The notes under the pieces are model-generated. The model ran no database searches. It had not been told where the DNA came from and was given only the letters and a program-made list of their open reading frames with translations. Below, in pieces: positions 14,601 through 26,480 of a stretch of DNA of 64,000 bases (position 1 is the stretch's first letter; every line of letters starts with the position of its first letter). Source of the stretch: Linyphia triangularis (lineage: Eukaryota > Arthropoda > Arachnida > Araneae > Linyphiidae); the NCBI GenBank assembly GCA_963978545.1, contig OZ021722.1, positions 40,131,365-40,195,364 of the forward strand. Reading direction: 5' to 3'. Made by a program: the position numbers and the translations under genes.

Positions 14601-16395
14601 TAGCCTGTGAATCTGGGCTATAATTTTTTGCTTGGAATGTTGACTTCAGGCAGGTATAGAAGGATATACTGATGAACAGAGTCATTATATAAGCTTCTCA
14701 TTATATTAATGTCTAGTGTAGAATAAATACAATTATACATTGAATAAATAAGTTGATTGGAAAAAAAATTCTTTTTTAACAACAGAAAATAAAATGAAAC
14801 TGATTTCGCATGTTATCTCCATTTTTGAAATTTTTGTTCCTAAGCTATTGTCTAAGTTACTGTGCTGCTTTTCTAAGTTACTATGTGAAAGGAAATGAAA
14901 ATCTTGAATCATGAGCTTCCTACACATACCTGAATTTTTGTTAAGACCAATTGTTCCATAATCGCATACACCTTTCAACTTTTTAAAAATAAGGGAAAGT
15001 GATTGAAATTGATCAAGAAAAGTGATTCTTAAATGTAATCGTATGTCAAGTTAGCAATATTTTTTCATACAGATATGATTTTCAATTTAGGTGCGTTTCG
15101 AAAGACTAAATTCAGTTGTGCAGTTTACATTTTCCCTCCAAAATGAGTTAACATATTTAATTCTGGCTTTCTTACAAGATAATTCAATAGAAATTAAATT
15201 TAAAAGTAGGTTTAGATGCTAAAAGGCCAGTAAAAAAATATTTTATTCAGCTTTTAAGAGTTGACATTAAAAAAATTCAGCATGACACAAAGTAAAAATA
15301 GGTTTTTTGCTATACCTAATAAGTAGCTTTTAAAATAAAGGAAGTTTACATGTTTCTTCTACCGTCCTATCATTTTAAAAACTGAGTTGAGTTTTGTTTT
15401 CATTAGTAAAGGAAACCACTTCTGAATTCTTTTTAAGGTAGACGAATACCTAATATTTTTAGCAAATTTGGTACTACATAGAGTAAGTAATATGAATATA
15501 TGTTTTATATCATTCTTTCAGCATATTAAGTGGAATTACAATGAAACCTAAGAAATGTTTTTTAGTATAATTTTTATTCTTAAACAGCCTTTTCTTAATT
15601 TCATACTAAGAAAACTACGAAATATAAATTCCAAAGCAAAAGGAACCTCTTATGATTATAAATATTCAATAAAATTTTATCAAAGTAAAAGAAAAGGAAA
15701 TGTTCAGATAACGAGCACAAAATTAATACTCCAACGTTATGGTATAATTCTTTATAGTTTCAGTATTATTTTTATGAATAAAAAATCTACTTTAAATATT
15801 AAACTGATAAATAGAATTCTAACATAGACTACATTTAGAAGCTTTACTTTATCGTTACAATAGCATTTTATTGGAATGCACCGGAACACGCTTTGCTACT
15901 TAATCAGCTCTTTTTGAGATAAAGGAACATGTTGTTGTTTTTTTAACGTTTCAGAATTTTTAGCTTTTGAATAAGTAAGCTCTCAGAGAAATGCGTTATT
16001 AAGTTACAAAAGGTCAAACGAATCTTTTACGAACCTTTTAGACGTATCTTTTTATAACCTAAGTTTTTTTTTTCATATTTCGTGTACTTAAATTCCCTCT
16101 GGAATAAGCAATTGTTGGTTTCCTTTGTTAATGGATGCCATGAGATAAATAAATCATTCTAATATATGTTTTGTTTGTTGAAATTAAATCACCAAGAAAA
16201 TGAAATAAAAAGTAAAACAAAAGCGGGCTTTATAATTTTTAACATTGGTTATTTTTGTGTTGTTATGGTAAATGTTTCATACTGTATAGAATACCTTACC
16301 ATTATATGTACCACAAGGATAAGTCAAACTATGATTGATTTTAGGGATAAATGTCCTGTATGCGTGTCTCGTACGAGATAAAATTAAAAAAAAAC
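14601..16395. other. AT-rich intergenic, no gene seen
   Basis: A 90-codon plus frame at 15555-15827 and a 71-codon frame at 16166-16381 are lysine/isoleucine-rich and unrecognised. They are more likely chance frames than genes. Confidence 0.45.
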
Positions 16396-16435
16396 CATCA
16401 CAACTGATGAGCGAGATTTCTAATCAGTTGTGATG
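16396..16435. repeat. 13 bp-arm inverted repeat next to poly-T
   Basis: CATCACAACTGAT is matched perfectly by ATCAGTTGTGATG after a 14-base loop. An A-run lies before it and a ~27-base T-run after it, so the pairing can continue into the A/T tracts. Confidence 0.85.
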
Positions 16436-16462
<27 letters not shown>

Positions 16463-16467
<5 letters not shown>

Positions 16468-16552
16468 ATAGCATCGAAAAATTGTTAGACATAGTGTATG
16501 ATAGACAGATCTATCATACACTATGTCAAACAATTTTTCGATGCTATACATA
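16463..16552. repeat. Near-perfect 43 bp-arm hairpin
   Basis: The left arm (16463-16505, starting TATGTATAGCATCG) and right arm (16510-16552, ending CGATGCTATACATA) are complementary at 42 of 43 positions around a four-base CAGA loop. It directly follows a poly-T run. It could be a tiny foldback element, a recent inverted duplication or a hairpin RNA source. The sequence alone does not decide. Confidence 0.9.
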
Positions 16553-16971
16553 AATATATCTTAGTTTAAGATGCTGATTCTAGATGACTACATCTTTGCT
16601 TAATTGGGGATTATTAATTTAATTCACATTGAAAATAATACAAAAGAATATTGATATAATTTGAATGCTTAGAATATATTAAACAAGCATGTATTAAAGC
16701 TTGTTTTGATATAAAAAAATCGCATTAAAGCTCTGAACTTCTAACTTTATTTAAGTAAAAATGAGTACACAAATTTATCGAATTTTTTAATGATTGTTTA
16801 AAACTAAAATTTCTTAACTCAGCGAATATGCTCATAACGATTTTTACCATATATAATTGGAATTGCTCTCAATTATCTTAAATATTTAATCTAAAGTGTG
16901 AAATTATAATCTAATGCACCCTTAAAGTAAGTATATATATTTTATATGAATAAGAATTGCAATAATATAGA

Positions 16972-16976
<5 letters not shown>
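16553..16976. other. AT-rich intergenic, no gene seen
   Basis: No open frame or repeat of note. Confidence 0.5.

Positions 16977-17055
<79 letters not shown>
16977..17055. repeat. (TA)n microsatellite
   Basis: About 79 bases of alternating TA. Confidence 0.97.
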
Positions 17056-17057
<2 letters not shown>

Positions 17058-17649
17058 AAAAAATACTAAAACACTAAAATTCTACATATTTTAACTTCGG
17101 TAGTAATTTTTCTTTATATTATATTATGAAATTGTAAATAAATCTTTATATTTTATTATAATTTAGCTTAATATTTGGTTAGATTTTCTTAGATAACTTG
17201 CAAAGAGCTTCTTATTTGGATTATTTATTAAATAAATACGATGTAAGGAAAAAGAAAAGGAGAACCAGTGAAACTTTACAAAAAATTAACTTTTCTGTTT
17301 GAAATTATATGTAAGGCTCAAAGAAATTGACTAACTTTATATTTGGTCTGATTGAAAAATTCAATTATAAAATTGGGAATAAGAGCAACTTTTTTTTTTA
17401 AGTCCATTAAAAAAATTAAGATTACCTTTACCACAGTAAATATTATCTTTTTAATGTCTTTTTTTCTGTTCTGATAAAACAACTTCAGTTTCTTTTTTTG
17501 GGATAATTTAATTTACTTTAAAGCCTTTGTATCTTTGAAAGCAATTTTAAGTCTTTAAATTCACTTCATTTAATCAGAAGCAGATTTTAAATTATAATCA
17601 TTTTCAGTATTTTGAAGATTTTTAGTGGCATTCTGAATAAAATAATAAA
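17056..17649. other. AT-rich intergenic, no gene seen
   Basis: Nothing recognised. Confidence 0.5.
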
Positions 17650-17653
17650 ATAT

Positions 17654-18392
17654 TGTTTCTAATTTTTGTATATTTGTAAATATTTCATAGTGTTAATTTT
17701 GTAAATAGGAAAATTTATGTACATTTTGCATAAGGCAGTGCAATAGTTCGTCTTTAGTTTTTTTCCCTGCAATGAGTCTCTTGATGCTTGATAACGAGTT
17801 TTACAGAGATAACACTGGGAAGCGAGTTTTACAAGGAGCAGGACATTTAACATTATGGTAATGGGAATCTCGCCAATTTGGAGCCGGTTTTGGCGACTAA
17901 TTTTTGTCGCCAAATTTGGCGAGAAATCGCCAAATGTCTCCAAACTTGGCGACCATTTGGCGATATTTTCGGTCCCCATGTACATGTATAGGACTTTTCG
18001 ACTATTATCTGGAAAGTTCTCCAAATGTCTATCTCTAGAAGATTCACGTTTGTTCGCCTCCCCTATAAAAGCTCAGGAGAGTAGGTGATGGAATTAGTTG
18101 TTAGCTGAGTCCATTAGTTGACTGGAATTACTGATACTGAGTCTCAGTGAGCGTTCAGAGAGTTCCGAAAGCGAACTGTATTGCATTGTCTTGTGCAGCG
18201 AGTTGAGCAGTTGTGTTGTCCAGTTTTTAACTGCTGTTTTGTGCTCTATTGTTGTGAAAAGAGCTGTATTCTGTCTACTAGAACGAGAAGTTCTGGAGTT
18301 GTAAATAAATCTGAGAAGAGTTATATTGGAATAAATTTCTGCAACTTTTGATCTGCTTTGGCTTCAAATCTTTCGAACCCACCAACGCAACA
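17654..18392 (+). mobile_element. Solo LTR of a gypsy-type retrotransposon, copy 1
   Basis: Starts TGTTTCTAATTTTTG and ends CGCAACA, flanked by ATAT on both sides (17650-17653, 18393-18396). It matches the reverse complement of the LTR at 57749-60969. Promoter architecture is visible. U3 carries a dense cluster of TTGGCGA/TCGCCAA motifs at about 17868-17965, then a TATA box CTATAAAAGC at 18064-18070. AATAAA signals follow at 18304-18309 and 18330-18335. After the CTTTCGAA block near 18374 it diverges from copy 2, which runs on for about 200 more bases, so its 3' end is shortened or replaced. No internal coding region flanks it, hence solo LTR. Confidence 0.8.
17868..18070 (+). promoter_or_regulatory. 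LTR U3 promoter: TTGGCGA cluster and TATA box
   Basis: Within about 100 bases at least seven TTGGCGA or TCGCCAA occurrences alternate in orientation, several as back-to-back GCCAAATTTGGC palindromes. About 100 bases downstream lies CCCCTATAAAAGCTC, a good TATA box. The same order exists on the minus strand of the second LTR (cluster at about 58379-58480, TATA at 58278-58284). The motifs resemble E2F or NF1 half-sites. The factor that would bind is an inference. Confidence 0.6.
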
Positions 18393-18396
18393 ATAT

Positions 18397-19122
18397 ATTC
18401 GTGTTGATATGTCTTATAAAAATACAAAAATTAAATCATGCTGAGAACAATTCATTATATTTATACTAACTTTTGTTAAGATATTCTGATTCCTTATATT
18501 TTGTAGTACTTCTATGCATAAGACAAAGAGGAAATTATTTTTCCTTTCAAGTTAAGAATCCATTTCTATTCTTATAGACTTTTGACTAATTTGATCTAAA
18601 TTTTACTTTTGCGGGAAAAAGAATATATATATTAATTTGTTACCTTTGCTAAAGTTTATTGTTACTTTCAGTTGTATTGAAGCAAAAATATCGATAGCAT
18701 GTAAAATGCAAGATTCCAAAAGCAACGGATTCCATTCCTATGTTTCAAAATTACGACAGCTAAAAATCCTTAATTTTTACCCCAGCAATTCCAGAAGAGG
18801 AATCTCTGGTCAGTTTTTTTCGCTTCTTCCAAAGAAGGGATAAAGAAAGGAGAGGGTACACGAAGGAAAAAAAATACCCCCTATGTCACGTGACATGTGT
18901 AAGGAATTGTCGGGGCTGTCACGCCTCGAGGAATTAATCTGTCATCTCATTTCTGTACCCGTGGTTATTGGACGAGGGAACTTGGGGAACTGGATGCAGG
19001 GACATTTATTGCTGATTTCCTTTTTGAGGTTTCTCTTAGGGACGAAATGGAGTAATTTATATCTGCAGGGATGGCATCGGGATAAGGTTACGCTTTTTAT
19101 GGTTTAAGATGCATTTCGTGCA
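18397..19122. other. Intergenic with a GC-richer patch
   Basis: 18800-19100 is less AT-rich than its surroundings and has a 74-codon plus frame (18883-19107) without recognised domain. A TGTCACGTGACATG palindrome containing CACGTG lies near 18885. No gene is called. Confidence 0.45.
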
Positions 19123-19550
19123 GAGTAATTATAGGGAAAAAGACCAATTTCAAGAAATGTAGGGGGGGGGGGGGATATTATTATTTATGTGAAATGCAGG
19201 GCAATTTTTTTTAACGATTCATAGACATTAGTAGAGTCATTTCTTCTTATTAGGAACTTTTTAATCGAATATAGTGATACTAAAAGGGTATTTTTAAAGC
19301 ATAATCATAGGGATTTCGAATAGCTAATAGTATAGTTATAAAAGTATAAGGATATAGTTATATGAGTAATTATAGGGAAAGAGACCAATTTCAAGAAATA
19401 TAGGGGGATATTATTATTTATGTGGAATGCAGGGTAATTTTTAACGATTCATAGACATTAGTAAAGTTATTTATCATTATTAGAAACTTTTTAAGGGAAT
19501 ATAGGGATAATTAAAGAGGACTTTCAAAGTATAAGCATAGGAACAATCAT
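19123..19550 (+). repeat. Tandem duplication, ~241 bp period
   Basis: Two adjacent units starting GAGTAATTATAGGGAAA (19123 and 19364). They share AGACCAATTTCAAGAAAT, GATATTATTATTTATGTG and ACGATTCATAGACATTAGTA in the same order. The first unit has a 14-base poly-G where the second has GGGGG. A third, weaker ATCATAGGGAAAA start follows near 19550. Confidence 0.85.
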
Positions 19551-20730
19551 AGGGAAAATTTGTTAATTAGAAAGGAGATAATTTATTATTTTTGTATGGG
19601 CATGGTAAAGTGTAATGGATTAATACTAATATTCGGAATATAATTAAATTACAGTCAAAACCTCAAAATTAAATTAAGTATAAATGTAACGTTTAATGGT
19701 TATCACTAATTAATAACATCTGGGAATTTATTTTATTTTATTTTTGGGAGATATTTACTTAATTTATATTGAAATATTTATACAGTAAAAATGTGAGTAG
19801 GTTATTGCATACGTCTTTCCTGTTTTACAATATATACAAAAGTTATTAAATGAAGAAATGATAAAGTGATACTCAAGTAAATTTTTCTGTTTGTCCATAC
19901 TTTTACTTTATTTTTTATACCTTTCAATTTATAAATAATACTTTTTATTGATATTTTTCCACATTTCTTCATATATTTTTCAAAAAATCTTATCATGACG
20001 AGACGTCTTTTGTTGAATTTTCAACCGTAAAGCTTATTTTTGAACTGGTTCGTATAACGTAAAATCTGTATTCATTCTACCTATGATATGACGGAATGCT
20101 TATATAGCATGTCCTTTCGTTTTGAAATTCAGGACATCTATTCCAAGTTTTGAAAAAAAAAAGGAAACTCAAATATTCATAAATATACACTGCATATCTT
20201 TGACATTCTTAAAATTGCGTTACAGGAAACCTTTATTGTTTGGTACACATGGTGAATATTACACTGCGTTAGATCCGTGTCATATTGAAAGTACATTTTT
20301 AGAAGATAAACTATTGAGAAAACATGCCTTTGCAACTAAAAATTTTTTACTTTGTAAACATACGGTATCTTCGTAAGCAGTTTTAAATTTTAAATTCTAT
20401 GTTAGTAACTTATGCAAATTTTCCTTCTGAACAATCGATAATGTACTTTTCAGCACGTTTAAAAAGTCATAAAGACAGAAGAATTTAAAAACTTTTAGAC
20501 AAATTTATCATAGAAGCTATAGGAATACGGCGATGCGAAGGGCTTGATTATAGTGTATTACGCTTCTGTTGTTTGTTTCCCACGGGACATTGCTGAAAGT
20601 AACTAGGTTAGGTATGTAAAGCTAAACTATAAATCTAAGCCATTATATGTAGTAGAAAATTTATGCCTCGGAGAAAGAATAGTAAATTCTTAAATGTAAG
20701 TACAAATAGATTGCTTCAAGTTTGGATTCT
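19551..20730. other. AT-rich intergenic, no gene seen
   Basis: Open frames at 19802-19996 (minus) and 20122-20376 (plus) are unrecognised. Confidence 0.45.
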
Positions 20731-20738
20731 TTCTCCAA

Positions 20739-23222
20739 CAAGCCCGTGCTGGGCCGCCGGGACACCGGGACGTATCCCGGTGCGCCCTCCAGCCGGGAAA
20801 TTTTGGCTCCCTCCTATTTGGAAACTGACAATTTTAAGATGAGGCTTATCGTCAATATTGCCGAGCGGCCGAGTTGAGTGTTGCGACTGTAGGCTACTAC
20901 TGAATGGACTATGAATATGATTCTTCCGGAACCTGCGCCCTGGCTAATGGGGGAGAGGGGGTGGAAGGGTGGAACGAGACGTCTGCCAATGCCGTCTCAA
21001 AATCTGTCGTGGCAAATGAAATCAAATCAGCCGGCAAATTCTCAGTTTTGATGGACACGACAATAGACATATGTAGCAACGATCAATGTGCAATAGTAGT
21101 CAGGTATGTTAAAGGACATAAAGTTTGCGAGACACTACTGGCATTAAAAAGTGTGGTTTCTACTACAGGAGAATCACTATTTGACACTCTCTCTGGAGCA
21201 TTGACAGACCTTGAAATACCTTTGAGTGATTGCGTCGCAAATGCGTTTGATAGCGCGTCTAACATGAGCGGCCAGTATAATGGTTTGACTGCACACATGG
21301 CCAGCAAAATATCAAATTACATTCACACGTGGTGCTACACGTACGTTTTAAATCTTGTAATATCTGATACAGCTCAGTACCTCACTGCATCAATCTCATT
21401 TTTCAGCATAATGCAAAAGACCCAGGTTTTTTTGAAGTATTCAATTAAAAGATTGGACAGGTTCAGCGAGAAAATTCCTGAGTACAAGTTGGAAGCCATT
21501 GGGGCTACATGGCGAAGCCGCAGCAAAGAAAATATTCGGTAGAATAGATGAGTGGACCTCATCTGAAGAAAAGTCTTCAAACACAGCTAAACCTAAGCAC
21601 ATTTATCTGGAGTTGGTATTAGCTCTGTTCAAAATTTCACATTCAACTGATTTCAACGCCAAAGTGAAACGTGAAGCAACTGCTTTACTTAAAAAGTATC
21701 TGTATTTCGAAACAATAGTTGTTCGCATGGCATTCTTGCAAGTGTTCAAAATCACTACGCCACTATCGGATTATCTCCAAACAAAGAATCTAGACTGTGC
21801 CCAAGAGTGCAGGAATATTGAGTCTTCACTTAGTAGACTAAAACGCCTACGAGACAAATTTTCTGAAACTTTGAAAGCAGCACAACGCTTTATTCTAAAA
21901 ATGACGCAGAAACTTGAAGAAAGAGGAAAGACCGATGAAACTCTTAATGAATTCGTTATTGGCAAAGCAATAACTGAGAAAAGAAAGAAGAAAGTAAAGA
22001 AAATGGCAGGAGAACTTGCTGAAGACGACAGTGCTGGAACTTCATCCGAAGAAGAATTCAAATAAAGATCTTCTTCGTAGTTGTGGATAGAGCTGTTCAA
22101 ACTATGGAAAGCCGTTTTGTGCAGCAGAAATCGCTCTATTTGGATCTGGCCTGTTTCAACCCAAAAAGATTCAAATACCTAGAATCTCTTCCTCCTAAAG
22201 TATTGAAGAAAATAGAATTACTTTTGAACGTGGATGAAGAAAAGCTTAAAGAAGAACTTATCTCGTTTATGAATGTATGGCTCCTGATTTCAAATGCAAG
22301 TATGAACGCTGACTATGAGTATGAAGATGTCTCAGAAGAGAAAATCGATGATCACAGTGATGATGCCGATGATCAAGAAGAGGATGATGAAGACCACGAG
22401 ATCCAGTGCAAAGAGTCAGAATCATGCAACAGTTGTATCAAGTGTGCATATAAAATTATATTAGAATATAACATGTACTGTTTACAAAACCCAGAACTTT
22501 CAAAAGCAAATAATTTTTTTCTAACCATCCCATTGACTCAAGTTTCTAGCGAACGAGCATTTTCTAAACTGAAACTTATTAAAACCAGATTGAGATCGTC
22601 TTTGACAAACGAAAATTTAGAATCTTTACTGTTAATGCACCCTGAAGCTGATATTTTGAACTCCATAGATCCAGACACCGTTATTTATTATCTTTGCTAC
22701 TCCAGCTCCGAATTAAAAAGACTTCTTCAGGTTTAGTTTGTAAATTCAATCAAAGAACATTACATTTGTGAACATATTTGTTTTTGTTGCTTTTCTTAAG
22801 AAATTAAGTAGTAAATGCAGGTAACTTTTTTTTAAATGTATGTAATGTAAAATTGTCTCGTCTTAATTTTCTATGTGTGTGAGTTTACCAAAATTACACT
22901 AATTATGTTTCAACTACTACTTTGGCTTTAATTTTGCCCTAAGACATTGCAAATATTTTAAATGGATCAAATGAACATTAGAATTTAGCAAACAATACAT
23001 GGTCATTTTGTTTGACAAATACAGGTACGATATGTGCAAGTGTGATGGTCCGTTCGTACCGTGACCTCTGCTGCCAGAAAAGCATATTGAACCCAGCGTC
23101 ATGAGCGATTAACGCTTTAGTTATTATATTCCATACACCCAGGTAGTCCTCCCCCTGCATAGTGCTGGCGCCCTCTGGCCAAGGCCGTCCACCGCCCTAA
23201 CAAGGGGTCCAGTACGGGCCTG
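20739..23222 (+). mobile_element. hAT-superfamily DNA transposon, degenerate
   Basis: Exact 8 bp duplication TTCTCCAA flanks the element (20731-20738 and 23223-23230). It begins CAAGCCCGTGCTGG and ends CCAGTACGGGCCTG, near-inverse termini that lie next to GC-rich subterminal sequence. Length is 2484 bp. The interior carries hAT transposase sequence in broken frames (20904-22736). The N-terminal zinc-finger half expected in ZMYM1-like hAT proteins is missing, with only about 165 bases between the 5' terminus and the first catalytic block. The ends look mobilisable, but the encoded enzyme is not functional. Confidence 0.92.
20904..22736 (+). pseudogene. hAT transposase (ZMYM1-like), frameshifted and N-truncated
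   Basis: Three frames together resemble the C-terminal two thirds of a hAT transposase. The 20904-21542 frame has LMDTTID around the first catalytic Asp, then NAFDSASNMSG with the second Asp. In the block that normally reads C-x2-H before LNLV it has CYTYVLNLV, so the His is Tyr. Around 21500 the frame shifts to 21499-22065, ending in an acidic SSEEE tail. Near 22060 it shifts again to 22083-22736, which carries an acidic stretch and ends with the hAT dimerisation block (SSERAFSKLKLIKTRLRSS), including the catalytic Glu in SER. The two frameshifts and the lost N-terminus make it non-functional. Confidence 0.9.
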
Positions 23223-23230
23223 TTCTCCAA

Positions 23231-25775
23231 TGAAATATAAATATTTTTGTAAACTTTATTAAAATATTTTTAAAAGTTAAAAAAAATAATTAAATTATAT
23301 AAGATAGGTATATATTTAATGTCTATCTGCACTTAAATTTCTAAATGTAATATTTAATTATTGAATATAAAAAAATCAGGCATGTTTAGTTTTCAATTAT
23401 CTATACATGCATTAAATATTGCTGAGTTTTTAGTAATTATTTGAAGTTTTTGATTTAAATAACAACACCATTCAAATATCATAGCCAAACAATTAGAAAT
23501 CGATTTTATTTCAGAATCTTAACGAATTACTTAGGTAATGTTTTACTAAAATAAAAGTTTTTGGGCTTAAATAATGGAAATATAATAGTCAAAGTTATGC
23601 CGTAAATTAATTTTCCAAAGTTAACAAGTATTAATTTACGATAGGGTAGGTTTTGTAATCTCAAAACACGATTTACGTCGTCGCAGAAATACTCAGAATT
23701 TAAATTGAGATATTTTAGAATTTTGTCTCATGCCATCTTAATACTAAAAGGTAATGTTATACTAAAAATTTAGAAAATTTCTACAACTAATTGTCTAATT
23801 TGAAAAACAACTTATTTACAAGGCGATAACCTTTTCCTCCAGAAATTCAAATCAACGACCTCCACCCAAGTTTAAACTCTCCCGCGCGTAAACTCTTATC
23901 TCATTCAGCAAACATGGAAACCGTGGTAATTACTCCCATTGGCCCTCATCATCTGATGAAACTGACGCATCAGCTACTTTCCATTCACACATTTTTAAAT
24001 AGAGCCTAATGATATATTTGGGAGTTGATTTCATATCCCGAAATAGGAAGATGCACAACATAAACAAAAACAAAAAAAAAAAAAAAAAAAACTTTTTTTT
24101 TGTGTGAAGGGAATAAAAACGTGTTGTGTGAGAGAGAAACTTGGTATAATACGCTCCTCTGGGATTTCAAAGTATCTGATTTTCGCTCTCGTTTGGGGAA
24201 ACTGGGATGCATTAGCGAGGACAGGGAAGGGGGGCATGGAGACGTTGCAACTTGAGATGGGGAGTTTCGAGATATGGACATGCATATTTTGGTGTGTTGT
24301 GAGATTTCTTTGGAGCTGCTAGGGGGAATTGAGGGTAAAAAAAGGAGTTCAGATACTTCGGAGTAATTTTTTTTTTTTTTTTGTATTATGTAAAAAAAAA
24401 AGTTGTTTTTGAGAATGATTGGCTGGAAAAGGAAGTTTTTATTTTATTTTTCCTATTCATATATTTTTGAATAACCTTAACATATAAATCTATTTAATAG
24501 TCATTATTGATTTGGTAAACAAATATTTTCGCTTTACTCATATTTGAATTTTAGTACATAAAAGGCCAATTTCCTGGAGTAGATTTTAGATAACTAAAAT
24601 TTTAAAACAAAGTTAATGTGAAAAAAGAGTCAGCGTCTTCCTCTTATCAAATTTGAAATAACAGAAACAAACGAAGTACTTTAGGTAATTTTATTTCAAT
24701 ATTTTTTATTACGAAGTATCAGATCAGATCTTTGATGACTGAGAACCAGACTGATTTTTATTGATGCGCATTGCTCATTGTACTATTATTGACAAAAAAA
24801 TCCTGGTAATTGATATCCTGGTTAAATTTCAGTTTATGTAATTTGTATTGCTGGCTATTTTTTATATCACACATGAATAACATCTAATTTTCTAGCACAT
24901 GTCCATAAAATATTCAAACATTAAAATATTTGTGATAGTAAACATTTTTGGAGAACATTCATTTTACTCATTCATTTACTATTGACGTTTATAAATAGTT
25001 AGGAATATTTTAGTGTAATATGAGTTTTTTTATGTGGTCAAATGAAGTGTCCATAATTTTGTTACGATAACAATGATTTTTCTATGAAATTTAAAAAGAC
25101 TGATCAACGAAAATTCAAAAATTCCTCACCAACATTTTTTAACTTTATGTTTTTATAACGACAGGAATTGTTTTGTGTTTATCAAAAGTGATAATAAAAC
25201 TATTTGAGTACATAAATCTGTTGATTTAATTGTACTATTTTAAATTGTAAACATACTAAAATCCGTGTAAGATACAAATTTGCATATGACTTAATACTCA
25301 GATAAGTTTTCTTCTTATTATAATATTAAGTTTGTTATAAGCTTTCTAAGTTCAAAACATTATTTGTTAAAAATTTTATCCTAATTATGGTAAAGAGCCT
25401 ATACAGATATGACGGAAAATATATTTATAGAATGTATGGAGAAAAAGTAAATGAACCCTCTTCTAAAATAATTATACTTTGAAAAAAAAAAAAAAAGATA
25501 GATCAACGTTAATGTATTCAATTTTCAGTTACAAACAGTGTTTGCCAGTAAAATATTTCCAAAGGGTATTTTCACTCCCTCTCTAAATTTTAAGGAGTAT
25601 TTTTAAAATCTATAGAGTATTTTTTTTTTTAGTTTTAAAACTAAAGTAAAATAAGTTTTTTGACAAAATTAATAAGTACAAAAATAACCGTGATGCACAA
25701 TCGCGAATTAGAGCGGAAATATGCTTTTTAAATGTTTACAAAAGACACTTGATGATTATTAACTTTAAACTAATT
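23231..25775. other. AT-rich intergenic, no gene seen
   Basis: A GC-richer patch at 23860-24330 has an A-run near 24070 and purine-rich sequence, but no supported coding frame. The rest is AT-rich without structure. Confidence 0.45.
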
Positions 25776-26480
25776 ATTAACACTATGCCGTTCGGTGACA
25801 CCACGTTGGTGTCCCGCGAAACTATTGGGCTAACGCCGGCGACACCTCGAAACTATCGGGAAAATAACAGAGAAGTAAAACTTGACGATTTACAATGTCT
25901 TGAAAACTACGAAAAAACGCCTGCGATAGGTATAGGTGAAATGATCTGAACTTCTGAACCAGTCCTACGAGCGCCAATAAAAAGAGCCCCGATTAGACGT
26001 GCGGTAATCTACGTTTTCCATGAGTTCACGCATGAGATTACCTTTTTTCACTATTTTTAGTGCAAGAGGACATGTTAAAAAATCGGCGAAATAACACTTA
26101 ATCAAGGAACGTACGAAGTGGCACTTAGAAATTGGGAGACGGTCCCCTACAATCCACCCACTAATAACGCACGTGATGGTATCAGCAGCCATTCAATGAC
26201 TTCAGTCAGTCACTGGTATGTGCGAGGGACGTTTGAATATGAATTCGCATGCTTGACAAGTAATTTCGAAAGGGGTGATCCGCATATTGCATTTCTTTGG
26301 AAAATAAACGAAAATTTCGCATATTTTTCAGAAAAGGACGCTATTTTCAAAGAAAAGGGGCAGGGAGGTAGCACCACCCTTCGAAAAACGGCTAGGATGA
26401 TCTCTGATTTTATAAAATGGAGGATTACTTTTTAAAATTTAATCATGATGTGCCGATGCGTGAATTCACGCATGAGGTTA
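25776..26480. repeat. Possible mobile-element remnant, unclassified
   Basis: Composition rises sharply in GC relative to both sides. It starts near a TTAA with CACTATGCCGTTCGG and a short GACACCACGTTGGTGTC palindrome (about 25798-25814). A TTCACGCATGAGRTTA motif occurs twice in direct orientation (about 26024 and 26465). The second occurrence also sits in a small GCGTGAATTCACGC palindrome and runs into TTAA. The TTAA dinucleotide pairs hint at piggyBac-like target choice, but no matching terminal inverted repeat was found. Confidence 0.3.

Noticed and set aside
17659..18088. Open frames of 64-121 codons on both strands, also at 58260-58716
   Set aside because: They lie in LTR U3/R sequence with promoter features and are not conserved as protein between the two LTRs.
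18885..18898. CACGTG-containing palindrome as a regulatory site
   Set aside because: A single short palindrome with no nearby gene. It could be chance.
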